Positions 33,664 to 45,000 of a stretch of 64,000 nucleotides of DNA are shown here, piece by piece (the stretch's first letter is position 1; every line of letters begins with the position of its first letter). The notes under the pieces are model-generated. The model saw nothing but the letters and a program-made list of their open reading frames with translations, was not told the DNA's origin and made no database searches. Source of the stretch: Cordia subcordata (lineage: Eukaryota; Streptophyta; Magnoliopsida; Boraginales; Cordiaceae). The stretch spans positions 27,637,501 to 27,701,500 of the forward strand of contig JAPTOF010000003.1 in the NCBI GenBank assembly GCA_028554755.1, written 5' to 3'. Both the position numbers and the translations under genes were made by a program.

Positions 33664-34504
33664 TGTTCTTTCAGCCGAATAGCAAAGGGAAACTCTTCTA
33701 TCAGTCAACATGCATATTTGTAACAATCAAGGGCAAAAATTCTAATAATTGTTCTCTAGCTCTAATTTTGTTGATAATGATATCTTGTTGTAGCAACAAT
33801 AACACCAGACGTATGATTCTAATTTTTATATAATTTTAAGCTCCAAAAAAAATAACTTTCTGTGCTTATTTGGAGACAGCCTTTTTCCATCTCTAAACTT
33901 TTAAAACTTAAAATGTTATAAAAATTAAAAATAATTGGTAATACGAGCTTCTGTATCTTATGACATGTATAGTTCTAATTAAAAATAAATAATTCTAATT
34001 TTGAAACAAAAAATAACTGTACATACTAGTTATTGCTAATTTTCTTTTAGCTAAAGTGTTTATTATCATTAATTATTAATATTGGTAATTACTAATTACG
34101 AGTTAGAAAGTAATGATTTGGTTTTTTATATTTGTTGCAAGATATATATCTAATTTATATACAATTTCACTTATTAAAATTTTTTTCCATTTTGTTAAAA
34201 GAATAAAAAAATAAAAAAGAGACTGCGTGCAATGCCTGTGTGCCGTCTCTACTTTTCTTTTTCTTTTTAGTTTTTTATACTCTTAATTTTTTAGTTTTTT
34301 TTTAATAATGTACTTTTTTCTACATTATAATTTTAAAAATTGTCTTCCCATGTATTTTCTCTTTGAAACACATTTTTAGCTTTAGAAATTAATTTTTGGT
34401 GGAAGGGAAAAAGCGCTTAACTGCATTGGAAGTGCAAGAAACTTGTGGTGGCTGGACAAATAGATCCACTAATGATGATGAAAGGGAGATGGCTAAGCTA
34501 ATAA
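33664..34504. other. Intergenic, nothing recognised
   Basis: AT-rich; no gene. A gene end is likely in the first 200 bases, but no single polyadenylation signal stands out. Confidence 0.45.
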
Positions 34505-35338
34505 TTGTGAGAGAAAAAAAAAGTTATAATATAAATATAAAATATTACCTTCCCTGATTGAGGTAAAATAGATAATACAGATTGCAACATATAATAGGAT
34601 CGCAAATTTGTTTGTGTTTTGGCCACGATTTCTTTTTTGAAACCTAAAATTCTATATGATTTTAAGAATTACTAAATTTGTGAACCCAATGAAACCTTGT
34701 AGAACCCTAGTTAGAGCCTCCTTTTCATTTGGCAAAAAGTTGGACCACTAGAGTGGATGGAGTTTCTTAAGAGTGTCTTTGGATAACATTGTATAATTAG
34801 TAATTGCACTATCAAATAACTACATCGTAATTTAAATTACAAGATGCATTTGGTTATCACAGTTTAATTGCACATTAATTTTCTCTGCCATATTTGGTAG
34901 TATAGTTGGTAATTGTTTAAAAACAAATATTATTTTTTAAAATTTATCTTAATTGCTAACAAATATTTGAAAATGTTATCTGATGAAAATATTTAAAATA
35001 AAATATTATTTATTAAAGTTATTTAAATATAAATATTACTTATAGAAAATATTATGGAAATAAATATTATCTATTTTTTTAAACATAAATATCAGCTATT
35101 GGAAATATTTTTAAAAATCATATTTAACTATGCAATTATTTAGTTAAACAAACATGGTTAACTATAGAATTATCATCGATTACACTTAAATTCGATTATT
35201 GCGTGGCTTTCCACAGGCGTCAAACCGAGGTTGTTGGACTTTTTCCTTTTTTGATTCGTCAATTGATTCAGATTCGATTTACAGGTGTAAAAAATACTGC
35301 CGCTCCATGCCGGACTAACGTACGGGCCTAGCCCTCCA
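34505..35338. repeat. Dispersed duplication, segment C copy 2
   Basis: Counterpart of 26320-27672, without the Helitron-like insertion found there. It ends at gggcctagccctccac, just before the SINE target site. Confidence 0.75.
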
Positions 35339-35607
35339 CTATATATACATATATATTCTTGCAAAAGGCGAAACCCTCACCCCCAGGGCCCCCACCCCCT
35401 GGCCCGACAAGATGGTGAAGGGGTAAACCACGGTAACTAAGCGGCTCCTTAGATGGGAGGCCCAGTGCCTAGTGCCCACAAAGAGCCCGCCCAATTGAGC
35501 GGAACTCCCACACTGCGGTTGCCAGGACTCGAGCCGGCACCATTCTTGTAATCTACCACTCGGGTACCAACTGAGCTGTCCGTGCGGGCTATATATACAT
35601 ATATATT
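35339..35607 (-). mobile_element. tRNA-derived SINE with 19-bp target-site duplication
   Basis: The body at 35358-35588 is flanked by perfect direct repeats ctatatatacatatatatt (35339-35357 and 35589-35607). On - it begins cccgcacgg then acagctcagttgg (A-box-like) and later ggctcgagtcc (B-box-like), about 60 bases apart, the layout of an RNA polymerase III promoter in tRNA-derived SINEs. The 3' part ends ccttttgcaag without a long A tail. It is GC-rich compared with its surroundings. Confidence 0.85.
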
Positions 35608-35636
35608 TGGTTGCTAGGGCTCAAGAAGAAATATAG

Positions 35637-35862
35637 CAGCTAAGTGTCAGTCCTGCTACTTATAGTACATACATCATGGTCATAACATAGACATGTGAAG
35701 ATATCAACAAACGCCCAATATGATGCTACATAGTATTAAAATTGAATGAATATACCTATAGATATTTATTATCATGCCCCTCAACTGAATGCAAATCAAA
35801 GCCGACAAGCTTGGAACATAAAGAGATTTGGTAGTTGTTTTTAAGAAAGCGACTTGGTTAAC
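35637..35862. repeat. Dispersed duplication, segment A copy 2
   Basis: Counterpart of 2700-2945, same orientation. Confidence 0.75.
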
Positions 35863-35939
35863 TAATCATTTACAAATTAATAAACAACTCAAACTAAAAT
35901 TTTACCTAATCTCCAGCTACTGATAAAGATAATATTTTA

Positions 35940-36165
35940 TTTAATATGAACAAAATTCCTATCACTAATAGCCTTCATCCTAATAGTGCAAAGAATTTTA
36001 TCAAAAGACTACTCTTCTTTAAAAACTCATCACGATAAAGCTTCCTATTCCGCTCAAACCATAATTTATCGATCATAACCCTTAACACCAGATTAAATAA
36101 CATAGCCTGCAAAAAACGTACTTTTTGCGTGCCTTCATCTTTAATGGCATCATAATCGATCATTT
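35940..36165 (-). pseudogene. LINE-like reverse-transcriptase C-terminal fragment
   Basis: On -, a 62-residue frame (35975-36163) reads FLQAMLFNLVLRVMIDKLWF and ERNRKLYRDEF. The W-x-ERN-R pattern resembles the zf-RVT/C-terminal region of plant L1-type LINE reverse transcriptases (IW-x-ERN-x-R). It is short, with no other LINE domain nearby, so a fragment is the best reading. Confidence 0.45.
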
Positions 36166-36305
36166 CTTATTGCCTAGTTTTTATTGTCTATGTCCATGCT
36201 TTAGGACTTTCTATGTACTATTTGTGTGTGTATATATAATACACCTTCCTTCTTTCAAAAAACTGTTGCAAGACATTCACGAAGTTAAATTCTTACTATA
36301 CAATA

Positions 36306-36910
36306 TGTTTGATAAGGATAATTTCAACCCACGAAAAGAAATAGTAAATAAAGTAACCAATTCCTTTTATAGGGAAAAAAATCAAATAAAATTTATTTAT
36401 TTTTTTATATATTTATATACTTACATGAATTTTCTACATTGATATGTTTTTCTATTGATTTTAAATGTTAGAGACAAAAGAAAAGCAAGTCTTGCAATAT
36501 GCTAGCATAATGGCACAACGTGACAGATTCATTGAAAAGTCTAATTGAGAGGCCTCTAGCCACACTAGTTATAATTTATGTGGGTTGGCTCCATGATACA
36601 AGTGAATATTAGTGTTAGCGTTCTAGATTCAAACGTCACATTTAATACTTGTCGAGTTTACGTCACATTTAATACTTGTCGAGTTTAAGTAGGAGGTTTA
36701 TGATAGGAGTAATTTCAACCCACCAAAAGAACTAGTAAATAAGGTGACCAAATATTTTTCTTAGGGAAAAATCAAATACAGATCGCGTGTGTATATATAT
36801 ACATATACATACATATATGTATATAATATCAATATATTAAGGTATGTTTTTCTATTAATTTTGAATGTTAAGAGACAAGACAAGAACAGGTTCCGCTGTA
36901 TGGTGGCATA
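36306..36910. repeat. Local direct duplication, period about 400
   Basis: gataatttcaacccacgaaa... at about 36318 and gtaatttcaacccaccaaaa... at about 36709 start two diverged copies; both continue with agtaaataa, a gggaaaaa(a)atcaaata block and a gtttttctattgattttaaa- or gtttttctattaattttgaa-like block. These lie within the segment B copy 2 tract. Confidence 0.65.
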
Positions 36911-37110
36911 AGCTGGTGGCTTGATTCAATATGGTTGTGTGTCTGCACAATTATCCAATATGACAACGACCCATAGCCCCCAGATCCAAGTAATTCTGAC
37001 CCAATATTTTTCTATACGAACCCATTTGAGGCCCAAATATGAAAGTCTGTTTTGGTACTGGGCCAACACCGTATTCATGCAAGTTCTCTGAACAGAACAT
37101 TTGCTTTGTC
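36410..37110. repeat. Dispersed duplication, segment B copy 2
   Basis: Counterpart of 4390-4920, extended by the local duplication. The GC-richer end (ctgggccaacaccgtattc) matches ttgggccaatatcgtattc at 4872. Confidence 0.7.
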
Positions 37111-38730
37111 CCATAAAAAGGAACATCATTTTACTCAGACATGTAACATTTAATGTTTTGGTTTTCTTCTGTTTCTTTTTCTCTTTTCTAGCTTGTGTTA
37201 TTCAGTCCTTTTTTGTAGTATATATGATTTTATTATTTGACTGCTTTGACTCTTCCATGAAATTTAGTATTATATAAGTCTGTGAAAATTTTTGGACTGT
37301 TCAGTATCTTAATTGGAGTTCTTTTGTTATTCTGACCTCCTTCTTATATTTCAATATTAGTTGTGTAACTCGACATATTTGTCGTACTAATTGCATAATA
37401 CATTAGGTTAATTTGAAAATTATGATATGTTTAGTGTTGTTATGACAATGGTTAATTCCTAGTATTTTTTGGTTTTTCCAAAGATCTTTGAATCTACATC
37501 TATATAATTGTGAGAAAAGGTCTCTCCTTATTAGTGTGAATATTATATTTGTCTCACATGGATTCCATGTGCTGGAAACTAGTTCGTAGAAAAGCAGATT
37601 AATTTCCTTCTATATTCTAAATATACATTGACTTCATTTGGCGGCTTTAAGTGAAAGTTGTACACACAATCGTTTTAAAAATAAGAATTCTGAAGCATTA
37701 ATATTCTCGAAAGCGAATCTAAAACTTTTGATCAGAAAATACTAAAAATATACAATTTAATATTTGTATACACGTAATCCTTTTTAATAGGAATCAAATT
37801 AATTTACTTTGGGTTAGAAAAATAAAAAACAAATGCTCCAAACGTGGATGCTGCTCCGCTTTTGCTAATCCTCCGTGCTTTTTTTTTTCTTTTTCTTTTT
37901 TGTTATTATTATTAACTGTTATTAATTTTGATTTCTCTCTTTGCCTTCTCTTTTCTTATTTGGCTCGATAACTTGGCTAAATTGTCTATTATTTTCCTTT
38001 TTAATTATTAAGATTTCCAAAAATGTTGTGTTTGAACCAAACATCACGATTTATATTTTTAAGAATTAACTAATTTTTTACGGGAATATTGTTGACATAC
38101 CAAACAATTTTAACCATAATCCAAAAATTCACATTCTTCTAGGAACAAAAAATCAGACCGTAAACCAAATACTCCCAAAGAAGCAAAGAGTAAAATGTAT
38201 TTTACATTTTTATATATTGTCAAAAATAGCATAAATGTAGAAGGAAAAATTTGCATTACTTTTAAAATTACAATACGACACTAAGTTACTTAATTTTTTA
38301 TTACTAATAAATTAAATTATGATATAAACATATCTTTCGCACTCTTTATCAAAATAATAAAATAGATTTATCGTAATTGATTTGGTGTTCAGTACTTCAA
38401 TCTAATGATTATAATATACCAACGAGGCAAGACCTAACCCCATATCTTTAGCTGGTTACTCCCAAGTAATGCAACGTGAGGTTAACACCACAAGAACAAA
38501 ACATGAGGGTAGGTAGCCCATCTTCTATTACCAACAAAAAAAAAAAAAAAAAAAAAAGAGGAAATAATCAATCCAAAAAAAAAAAAAGAAAGAAAAAAAA
38601 GAAGGGGTAGGTGGAAGTGGCAAAATGACGGAGTGGGACCCACCAGAAATGCAACCACCCACCATTTCCTCTTCTCGTCTCGCTTGCTCCCCACCAACTT
38701 TCATGTCTCTCGCCTTTTGTATCTGTCCAT
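37111..38730. other. Intergenic, upstream of chorismate synthase
   Basis: AT-rich, long A-runs at 38527-38590. No gene recognised. The last few hundred bases are the likely promoter region of the chorismate synthase gene. Confidence 0.45.
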
Positions 38731-38737
38731 CTTCCCA

Positions 38738-38763
38738 TATATATATATATATATATATATATG
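38738..38763 (+). promoter_or_regulatory. TA tract serving as possible TATA region of chorismate synthase
   Basis: An uninterrupted TA run ending about 100 bases before the start codon at 38864. The 5' UTR that would follow contains aaaacgacgtcgg at about 38847. Confidence 0.4.
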
Positions 38764-38863
38764 TAACAAAAGCCTCCTGCTGCTGAGCGTTATTTTACAT
38801 CATTATTATTGTTAGGCGGTCAAAACACATCAAACAAAAAGCACAAAAACGACGTCGGAGAGG

Positions 38864-41800
38864 ATGGCGTCGTCGCTCTCAACAACCAAAACGTTCATCG
38901 GAGCTCCATCAACCGACGGATCCTCCTCCGCTCTTCTCGGATCTCTTCAGTCGCAGCCGTCCAAGCTCTTCTCCTCGCCCTCCCTTCGTCTTCGTCCTCG
39001 CAAATCTCTCCCCAAACGCCTCGGTAAATCATCTAATTCTTTTCCTTATTTGTTTTCCTCTTCTTAGTGATATGATTTTTCTTTAATTTGCATTTCGAGC
39101 TGTGTAATTTTGAAGCTGAAGATAATAGTAGCTTAAGTTGATGTAATTGTGTCTATTTTTGTTTCATTTTGATGAAATTGAGTTTAATTTACTTGAGGAG
39201 GATTAAATATTTCGAAAATGATTGATATATATCTTATCTGGATTAGTTACTACTTTCTGAAGTTTTACTTTTACTATAATGTGCTCGAATTTTACTTTAA
39301 ATTGAGTATGCCAACAATTTTGCAATTGTCAAGTGCACGGCGAGCAGGCACACGTGTGTGTATATGTTTGTGTCTGTATATATATGTATATATGAATACA
39401 TATAATGAGAGAGTGCATGTATATGAGTGTGCATGCATGTGTATTATTTTTGTGTATCTATCTGCGCCTGCGTGTTCGTGTTTCGCCAGATATATACATT
39501 TCTGTGTCTGGATATGTGCATGTGTATGTATATGTATTGTATGAGACAATTGAAACAATGACACAAATACGAGGTTGGATATGGATTGCTTAAAATTTGA
39601 CGATTTTTAAATGTATTTTGCAGAAATACAGGCTGCTGGTAGTACATACGGAAATTATTTCCGTGTGACGACTTTTGGTGAATCTCATGGTGGAGGTGTT
39701 GGTTGTATAATTGATGGATGTCCTCCTCGTATTCCTCTCTCAGAAGCCGATATGCAAGTAGATCTTGACAGAAGGTATTTGTTTCTGTCATTGTATTTGT
39801 GGTGCTTGCTTAGTTCTATTAATTTAGTTGTTATACTCTTGTTTGAAATTTTAAGTTGAAAACATTATCAGCAAAATCATGCTTCTGCTAGTGACACACT
39901 ATCAGTTAATGCTGTCATTTCTTTGGTAAAGAGTTGGGGAGAGGAAGGTGGTTTTAACTAATTTAGAATATAGAACATGCTAACAAATTTAGAATGTAGA
40001 ACACTTTTGTCTTGGTATTCGTTAGTTTGATAATGAAATGTATGCAATTTGGATTGCTACATACAGGAGGCCAGGTCAAAGCCGAATTACCACTCCTAGA
40101 AAAGAGACTGACACATGCCATATAGCATCAGGCGTCGCTGATGGTTAGATTTTTTTATTGCATTTCTCTACAACTCTTCCTGCCTTGCTCTCACTTTTCA
40201 ATTGTCTATTCTTAAGTTCTCCTAATGCTTTAAGTTCTTATTGCAGGGCTGACAACTGGGACTCCAATCAAGGTGGAAGTACCTAACACAGATCAGAGAG
40301 GAAAAGTAAGTGAATTCCTCACCCTTCCCCCTCCCTTTTTTTGGTGTTCCTTCTGTTTCTGTCATTTGCATAGCAATGATATTGGTTTTGATAGGGAAAT
40401 GGGGATCTCAACTGTTGATTTGGCCACCTGGGGGAGGGATCTTCTTGAATGATTGCCAAAGTAGATGGTATAATCAAGGTGCATTCATAGGATGTCAACT
40501 ACTGGATAATTATTCAGCAGTTGGTATTCACTTTATTTGTCTTCTAACCTTGGCAACTATGAGAGGGTAACAACTTAAGCCCAAAAGATTAGTTTGTTAG
40601 GAGGGAAAGCCTTGCACTTCAGAACCACTCACAAGAAAGTGAGATTTCCAATATGGAAAATTGTGTCAGAGTGAGTCCTGAAATAATCCATTTTTCCACA
40701 TGGCAGTTAGACTACACTCTTCATTTTCCATTTAGACGACTTGGATCTAGAAAGATTAAGCAATTATCCTATAAGACTTGGTAATAAAAGTTTCTACCAG
40801 AAGAAAGAGTATTTGGGCTAAATCCAACCTCTTACATTGAAACTTCATCTGTGTATCCCTATTTGTCTTTCACATCTTTTGTTTTACCTGATTAATTTAC
40901 CGGTGGAAATTTGAGTTGATTTATATGGATAATCATGTATGTTTATATATCTTCGACAACTAAGCAAATACATATAATCTAGCTGGTGAAGTTATTTATT
41001 AGCTTATTAATGTCTCAGGACTACAGTGAAATGTCATTAGCTTATAGGCCATCTCATGCGGATGCGACATATGATTTCAAGTATGGTGTGAGATCGATAC
41101 AGGTATCATCCGAAGAGTATAATTGTGATGGCTTCTTAGGATGTGACATTACCATAGTTCTGGTTTTGATCTCTCTGTCTATATCTGCTTTGCATGTAGG
41201 GTGGTGGTAGATCATCTGCTAGAGAAACCATTGGGAGAGTTGCCGCTGGAGCTGTTGCTAAGAAAATTCTCAAGAAATTTGCAGGAACAGAGGTAAATGC
41301 TCAGTGTTGCAGAGGAAAGATTGACTAATTAGCTCTCTCAACTTACCAGTCTAGTTTATGTCTACTTGCACATCTACAAATCACATTGTTTATTTGGAAA
41401 CACATGGACATTTATTTAGATTTGAAGTCTAGGTGCGCTTTTCCTTTGGTGGAGAGTCTTTGAACTTCATTGCTTAAATTTGTTGTTTTGGGGGGGGGGG
41501 GGTATATTTCTTTATTTTGTTCTGAGGGCATGGTGTGGGGTTGTTGTTTCCATCAAATGACTATGATATGATCTTTCCGCTTATAAACAGATACACACCG
41601 ATCATGCTTTGTCTGCAAATGTCTGTTTTATGAGCTGGAAAGGGCTACAGTCTATGTACAACTTGTCTGTTACTAGGGGTTTTGACATTATCTTCACATC
41701 AACTTGAAATACTAAGTGACATTGACTTGATTTCTGAACATTTTTCTATATTTTGGTTATATGTTGCAGATTATTGCTTACGTTTCCCAAGTGCACAAGG

Positions 41801-44695
41801 TTGTACTTCCCGAGGATTTGGTTGATCATGAAACCTTGACACTTGATCAGGTATTCTTGCTGGTTTTTGTTCGACTTCCTCTGCCTGTTTTAAGAGATCA
41901 AGCAGCACAGCATACTCCACCCCACCCCATAACCATGCATACTGTTAAAGTAGCTCTCATGTTAATGGTATTTGTTTGCCCATATTGTGAAGCTTTACAA
42001 TATGCAAGTAGGATTACTCTCTCTGTCTCTCTCTCTGTCTCTCTGTGGCAATGCAATGACGGTAATTTTCTTAAGAGAACTGGTGTTGTCAGACTTCGCA
42101 AGGAATTAGTTCCAATGTGCTTTTCATCTTACATAAACATATGGTTTGGGGGGGTGCTGTAAATAAGGAGTACCATCTCTTATGGATGGTGTTCTGTGGA
42201 GTTCTATCATACTTTATGTGGAAGAAGGCCTACTAGTTATGGTTTTAGAGCAAATATAGGCATACTGATTAGATCCATTGCTTCAGTGGATTTGTGGCAC
42301 TAATTTTCTTTATGGTCATTTCCTTGAGACTTTATGTGCTCTGTTGGGATGGGGAAGGCTCTAGCTGTATCACTTATGGTTCTTCCTTATCAAACCCTTT
42401 CTATTCTACAAACAAGCTACTTTCTTCTTCTTACATTTCCAATTATTGGGAGAACCATGTTTTGTTGTATCTTCTGTTTATTTGTTAAAATACCATGTTT
42501 ATCTGGTCTAACATCTACCAAAAACTTACCAGATTGAGAGTAATATTGTTAGATGCCCAGATCCAGAGTACGCTGAAAAGATGATTGCAGCCATTGATGC
42601 TGTCCGAACGAAAGGGGATTCTGTTGGTGGTGTTGTCACTTGCATTGTTAGAAATGCTCCACGGGTAAGCTTTATCCCGTGATTGTGTCTATGCATGTGT
42701 TTTAGCTCAAGAAAGATGAAAACTTTTGCTAAATAAGAAAAGTGAAATCTTCATCATTGAAGGTATGCATTTTTTTTTTATCTTGTTTGCTTCAAGGGGT
42801 TTTGATAGGTTTTATATTATGGTAGGGATTGGGTTCACCTGTCTTTGATAAACTTGAAGCAGAGCTAGCGAAAGCAGTTTTGTCATTACCTGCAACAAAG
42901 GGATTTGAGTTTGGCAGTGGCTTTGCAGGTAAGAAGAATATCTGCTCTCATGTTCCGAATGATAGTTTTAAAACACAAACCTGGCACCGGTACTTAGGGC
43001 CTGTTTGTTGCAGCTTTTTAATTTTTATTTTGTCTTTTTTCCCCTGCTTATAGCTACTAGTTTGATATAACTTATAAGCTGTAAGATTCTTGCTTGTTGT
43101 AGATCATCAAACTGTTAAAAGAAGCTTAGAAAGTTGAGATTCAAAAGTAGCCCGGCTAGCTTCTAATTACACAATTATGAGGGACAAGGACAAATCATTC
43201 TTTCAGAATCACTTCTCGATAAGCTTAAGCCGTAGCCAATGGCTCTAGTAAATTAACTTTTATTTTCCTTAGTCAGGATAATATTAAAGTTACACATCTC
43301 AGCCCATATAATTTCTTTCTCGAAATGCTATCAGGTACGTTCATGACTGGTAGTGAGCATAATGATGAATTCTATATGAAAGATGGTGAAATCAGGACAA
43401 GAACCAATCGATCTGGTGGTATACAGGTACTTATTCTGAATTCAGCCTTGGGATATGTGAATGACTCAAAACGGTTTCCTTCGCAATATTGGATACTCAC
43501 TGGGACTTTGTGGGCATCCTATGTCTCTGCAGGGGGGAATATCAAATGGAGAAACCATTAATATGAGGATTGCTTTCAAACCAACATCCACTATTGGAGT
43601 TAGTCTTCTTCTCTCTATCTCCCAACTTCAGCACCCAACCCCACTCCCCAAATCAAAAGTTATATTGAAATGCACTTATGAGCTGGTAGAGTAAGTTGCG
43701 TCCTGTCATGTTCATTGTAGCAAGTTTTGCTGATGGTTCTCTTCAGATTTCTCTCTTTTAGGTTCTCATCATTTTTAGTGTATCTATAACCGGTGCTGGC
43801 ATGTCCAATCATGCTTGTGACTCCCATCTTAGGTTATGAAGACTTACTGGCTGTGCTTATAAATGATATTAAATTCTTTGGTCTGGCTAGTGAAATCATA
43901 AATAATATCAGATGCAACTTGCTCCCACTATGTGCTGAGCAGATAGGAGGGAGTTTTTGGGGAGGGAAGCCGCTTATGAATTCATCCAAATGCCAACTTA
44001 GACGAGGTCTCAGTTGGCAGGGTTCTGCCAAGGACAGACACTGCACCGTCAGCAGTATTTTAAAAGTTGAATGCTATATTACGTCAGCAGTATTCTAAAA
44101 GTTCAATACTGCATTTGAGCACGAAACGTTTTAGCAGACACTTTGACTTTTTTTTGAGCTTTGTTAAATGTGCCGAGCTGTTCCTAGGGCTTTGCTGGTT
44201 ATTTTGATCATCTGACATGAAAACTCATAATAGTGATAATGTCGTGCAGAAGAGGCAAAACACGGTGACTAGGGACAAGCATGAAACAGAGCTCATAGCT
44301 CGTGGTCGACATGATCCATGCGTTGTTCCCCGAGGTTTGTCTTTGTCCTCTTAAGACATTTGCATTTTTTAAGCTCATTCCAGAATTATATTGCAGTAGA
44401 AGGAAATTTCAGTTCAGCCTTTGCCCCCCCTCTAGTGTCAGTTCTATTTGAAACTATTTGTTACAGAAATAGCAAACAGGACTGATTGAAGTAGTATAAT
44501 TGCTTATGATTGTTTCATGGTGCTGCTGCAGCTGTCCCAATGGTGGAAGCAGTGGTAGCGCTGGTGCTTGTTGATCAATTAATGGCACATTACGCACAAT
44601 GTATGTTGTTCCCTGTTAATCCAGCACTCCAGGAGCCCATTCGATCAGAAATACCTGAACAAGAGACACCTCAACCTGCTCAGATCACCCTATGA
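38864..44695 (+). CDS. CS: Chorismate synthase, plastid type
   Basis: Converts EPSP to chorismate, the last step of the shikimate pathway, in plastids; the enzyme needs reduced FMN. Thirteen exons: 38864-39023, 39624-39774, 40067-40143, 40247-40305, 41019-41102, 41200-41292, 41770-41850, 42533-42664, 42826-42928, 43335-43426, 43533-43598, 44250-44334, 44532-44695. All introns are GT-AG, phases join, and the 1347 bases encode 448 residues, the usual plant length. Residues 1-55 are Ser/Arg-rich and look like a transit peptide. Family signatures: GESHGGG (from residue 72), [53 protein letters not shown] and [18 protein letters not shown]. No lost residue or frameshift seen; it appears functional. 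The start is the first ATG, with the transit-peptide text directly after. Confidence 0.97.
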
Positions 44696-45000
44696 GTGAT
44701 GGAATAGCTTCCACCATCACAACGCAACCGCTTTTTCACTCGCATCAAGAAACCTCGTTTTCTAAAACTTCCCATCCTATCAACTGCACGTCTTTTCATC
44801 ACCAATTTTTGTATTCCTGGCGTTAGAGCAGACAAATTGTGTTATAAAAAAATTGTTGTTTTGCATTATTCAATGGAGACGAGAACTTGGTTCTGCATTT
44901 GCTGTTATTGTTGTATACTGATAGAATTGTTGATGCCAGATTCTGTAATAAATCTTGTTATTCGAGCCTGCTATTTTTGTGGAGAAAGACTTCTATTTTC
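44696..45000 (+). terminator. Likely 3' UTR and polyadenylation region of chorismate synthase
   Basis: After the stop at 44693-44695 the sequence becomes T-rich; aataaa occurs at about 44947-44952 within ctgtaataaatcttg. The exact cleavage site is not determinable. Confidence 0.5.
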
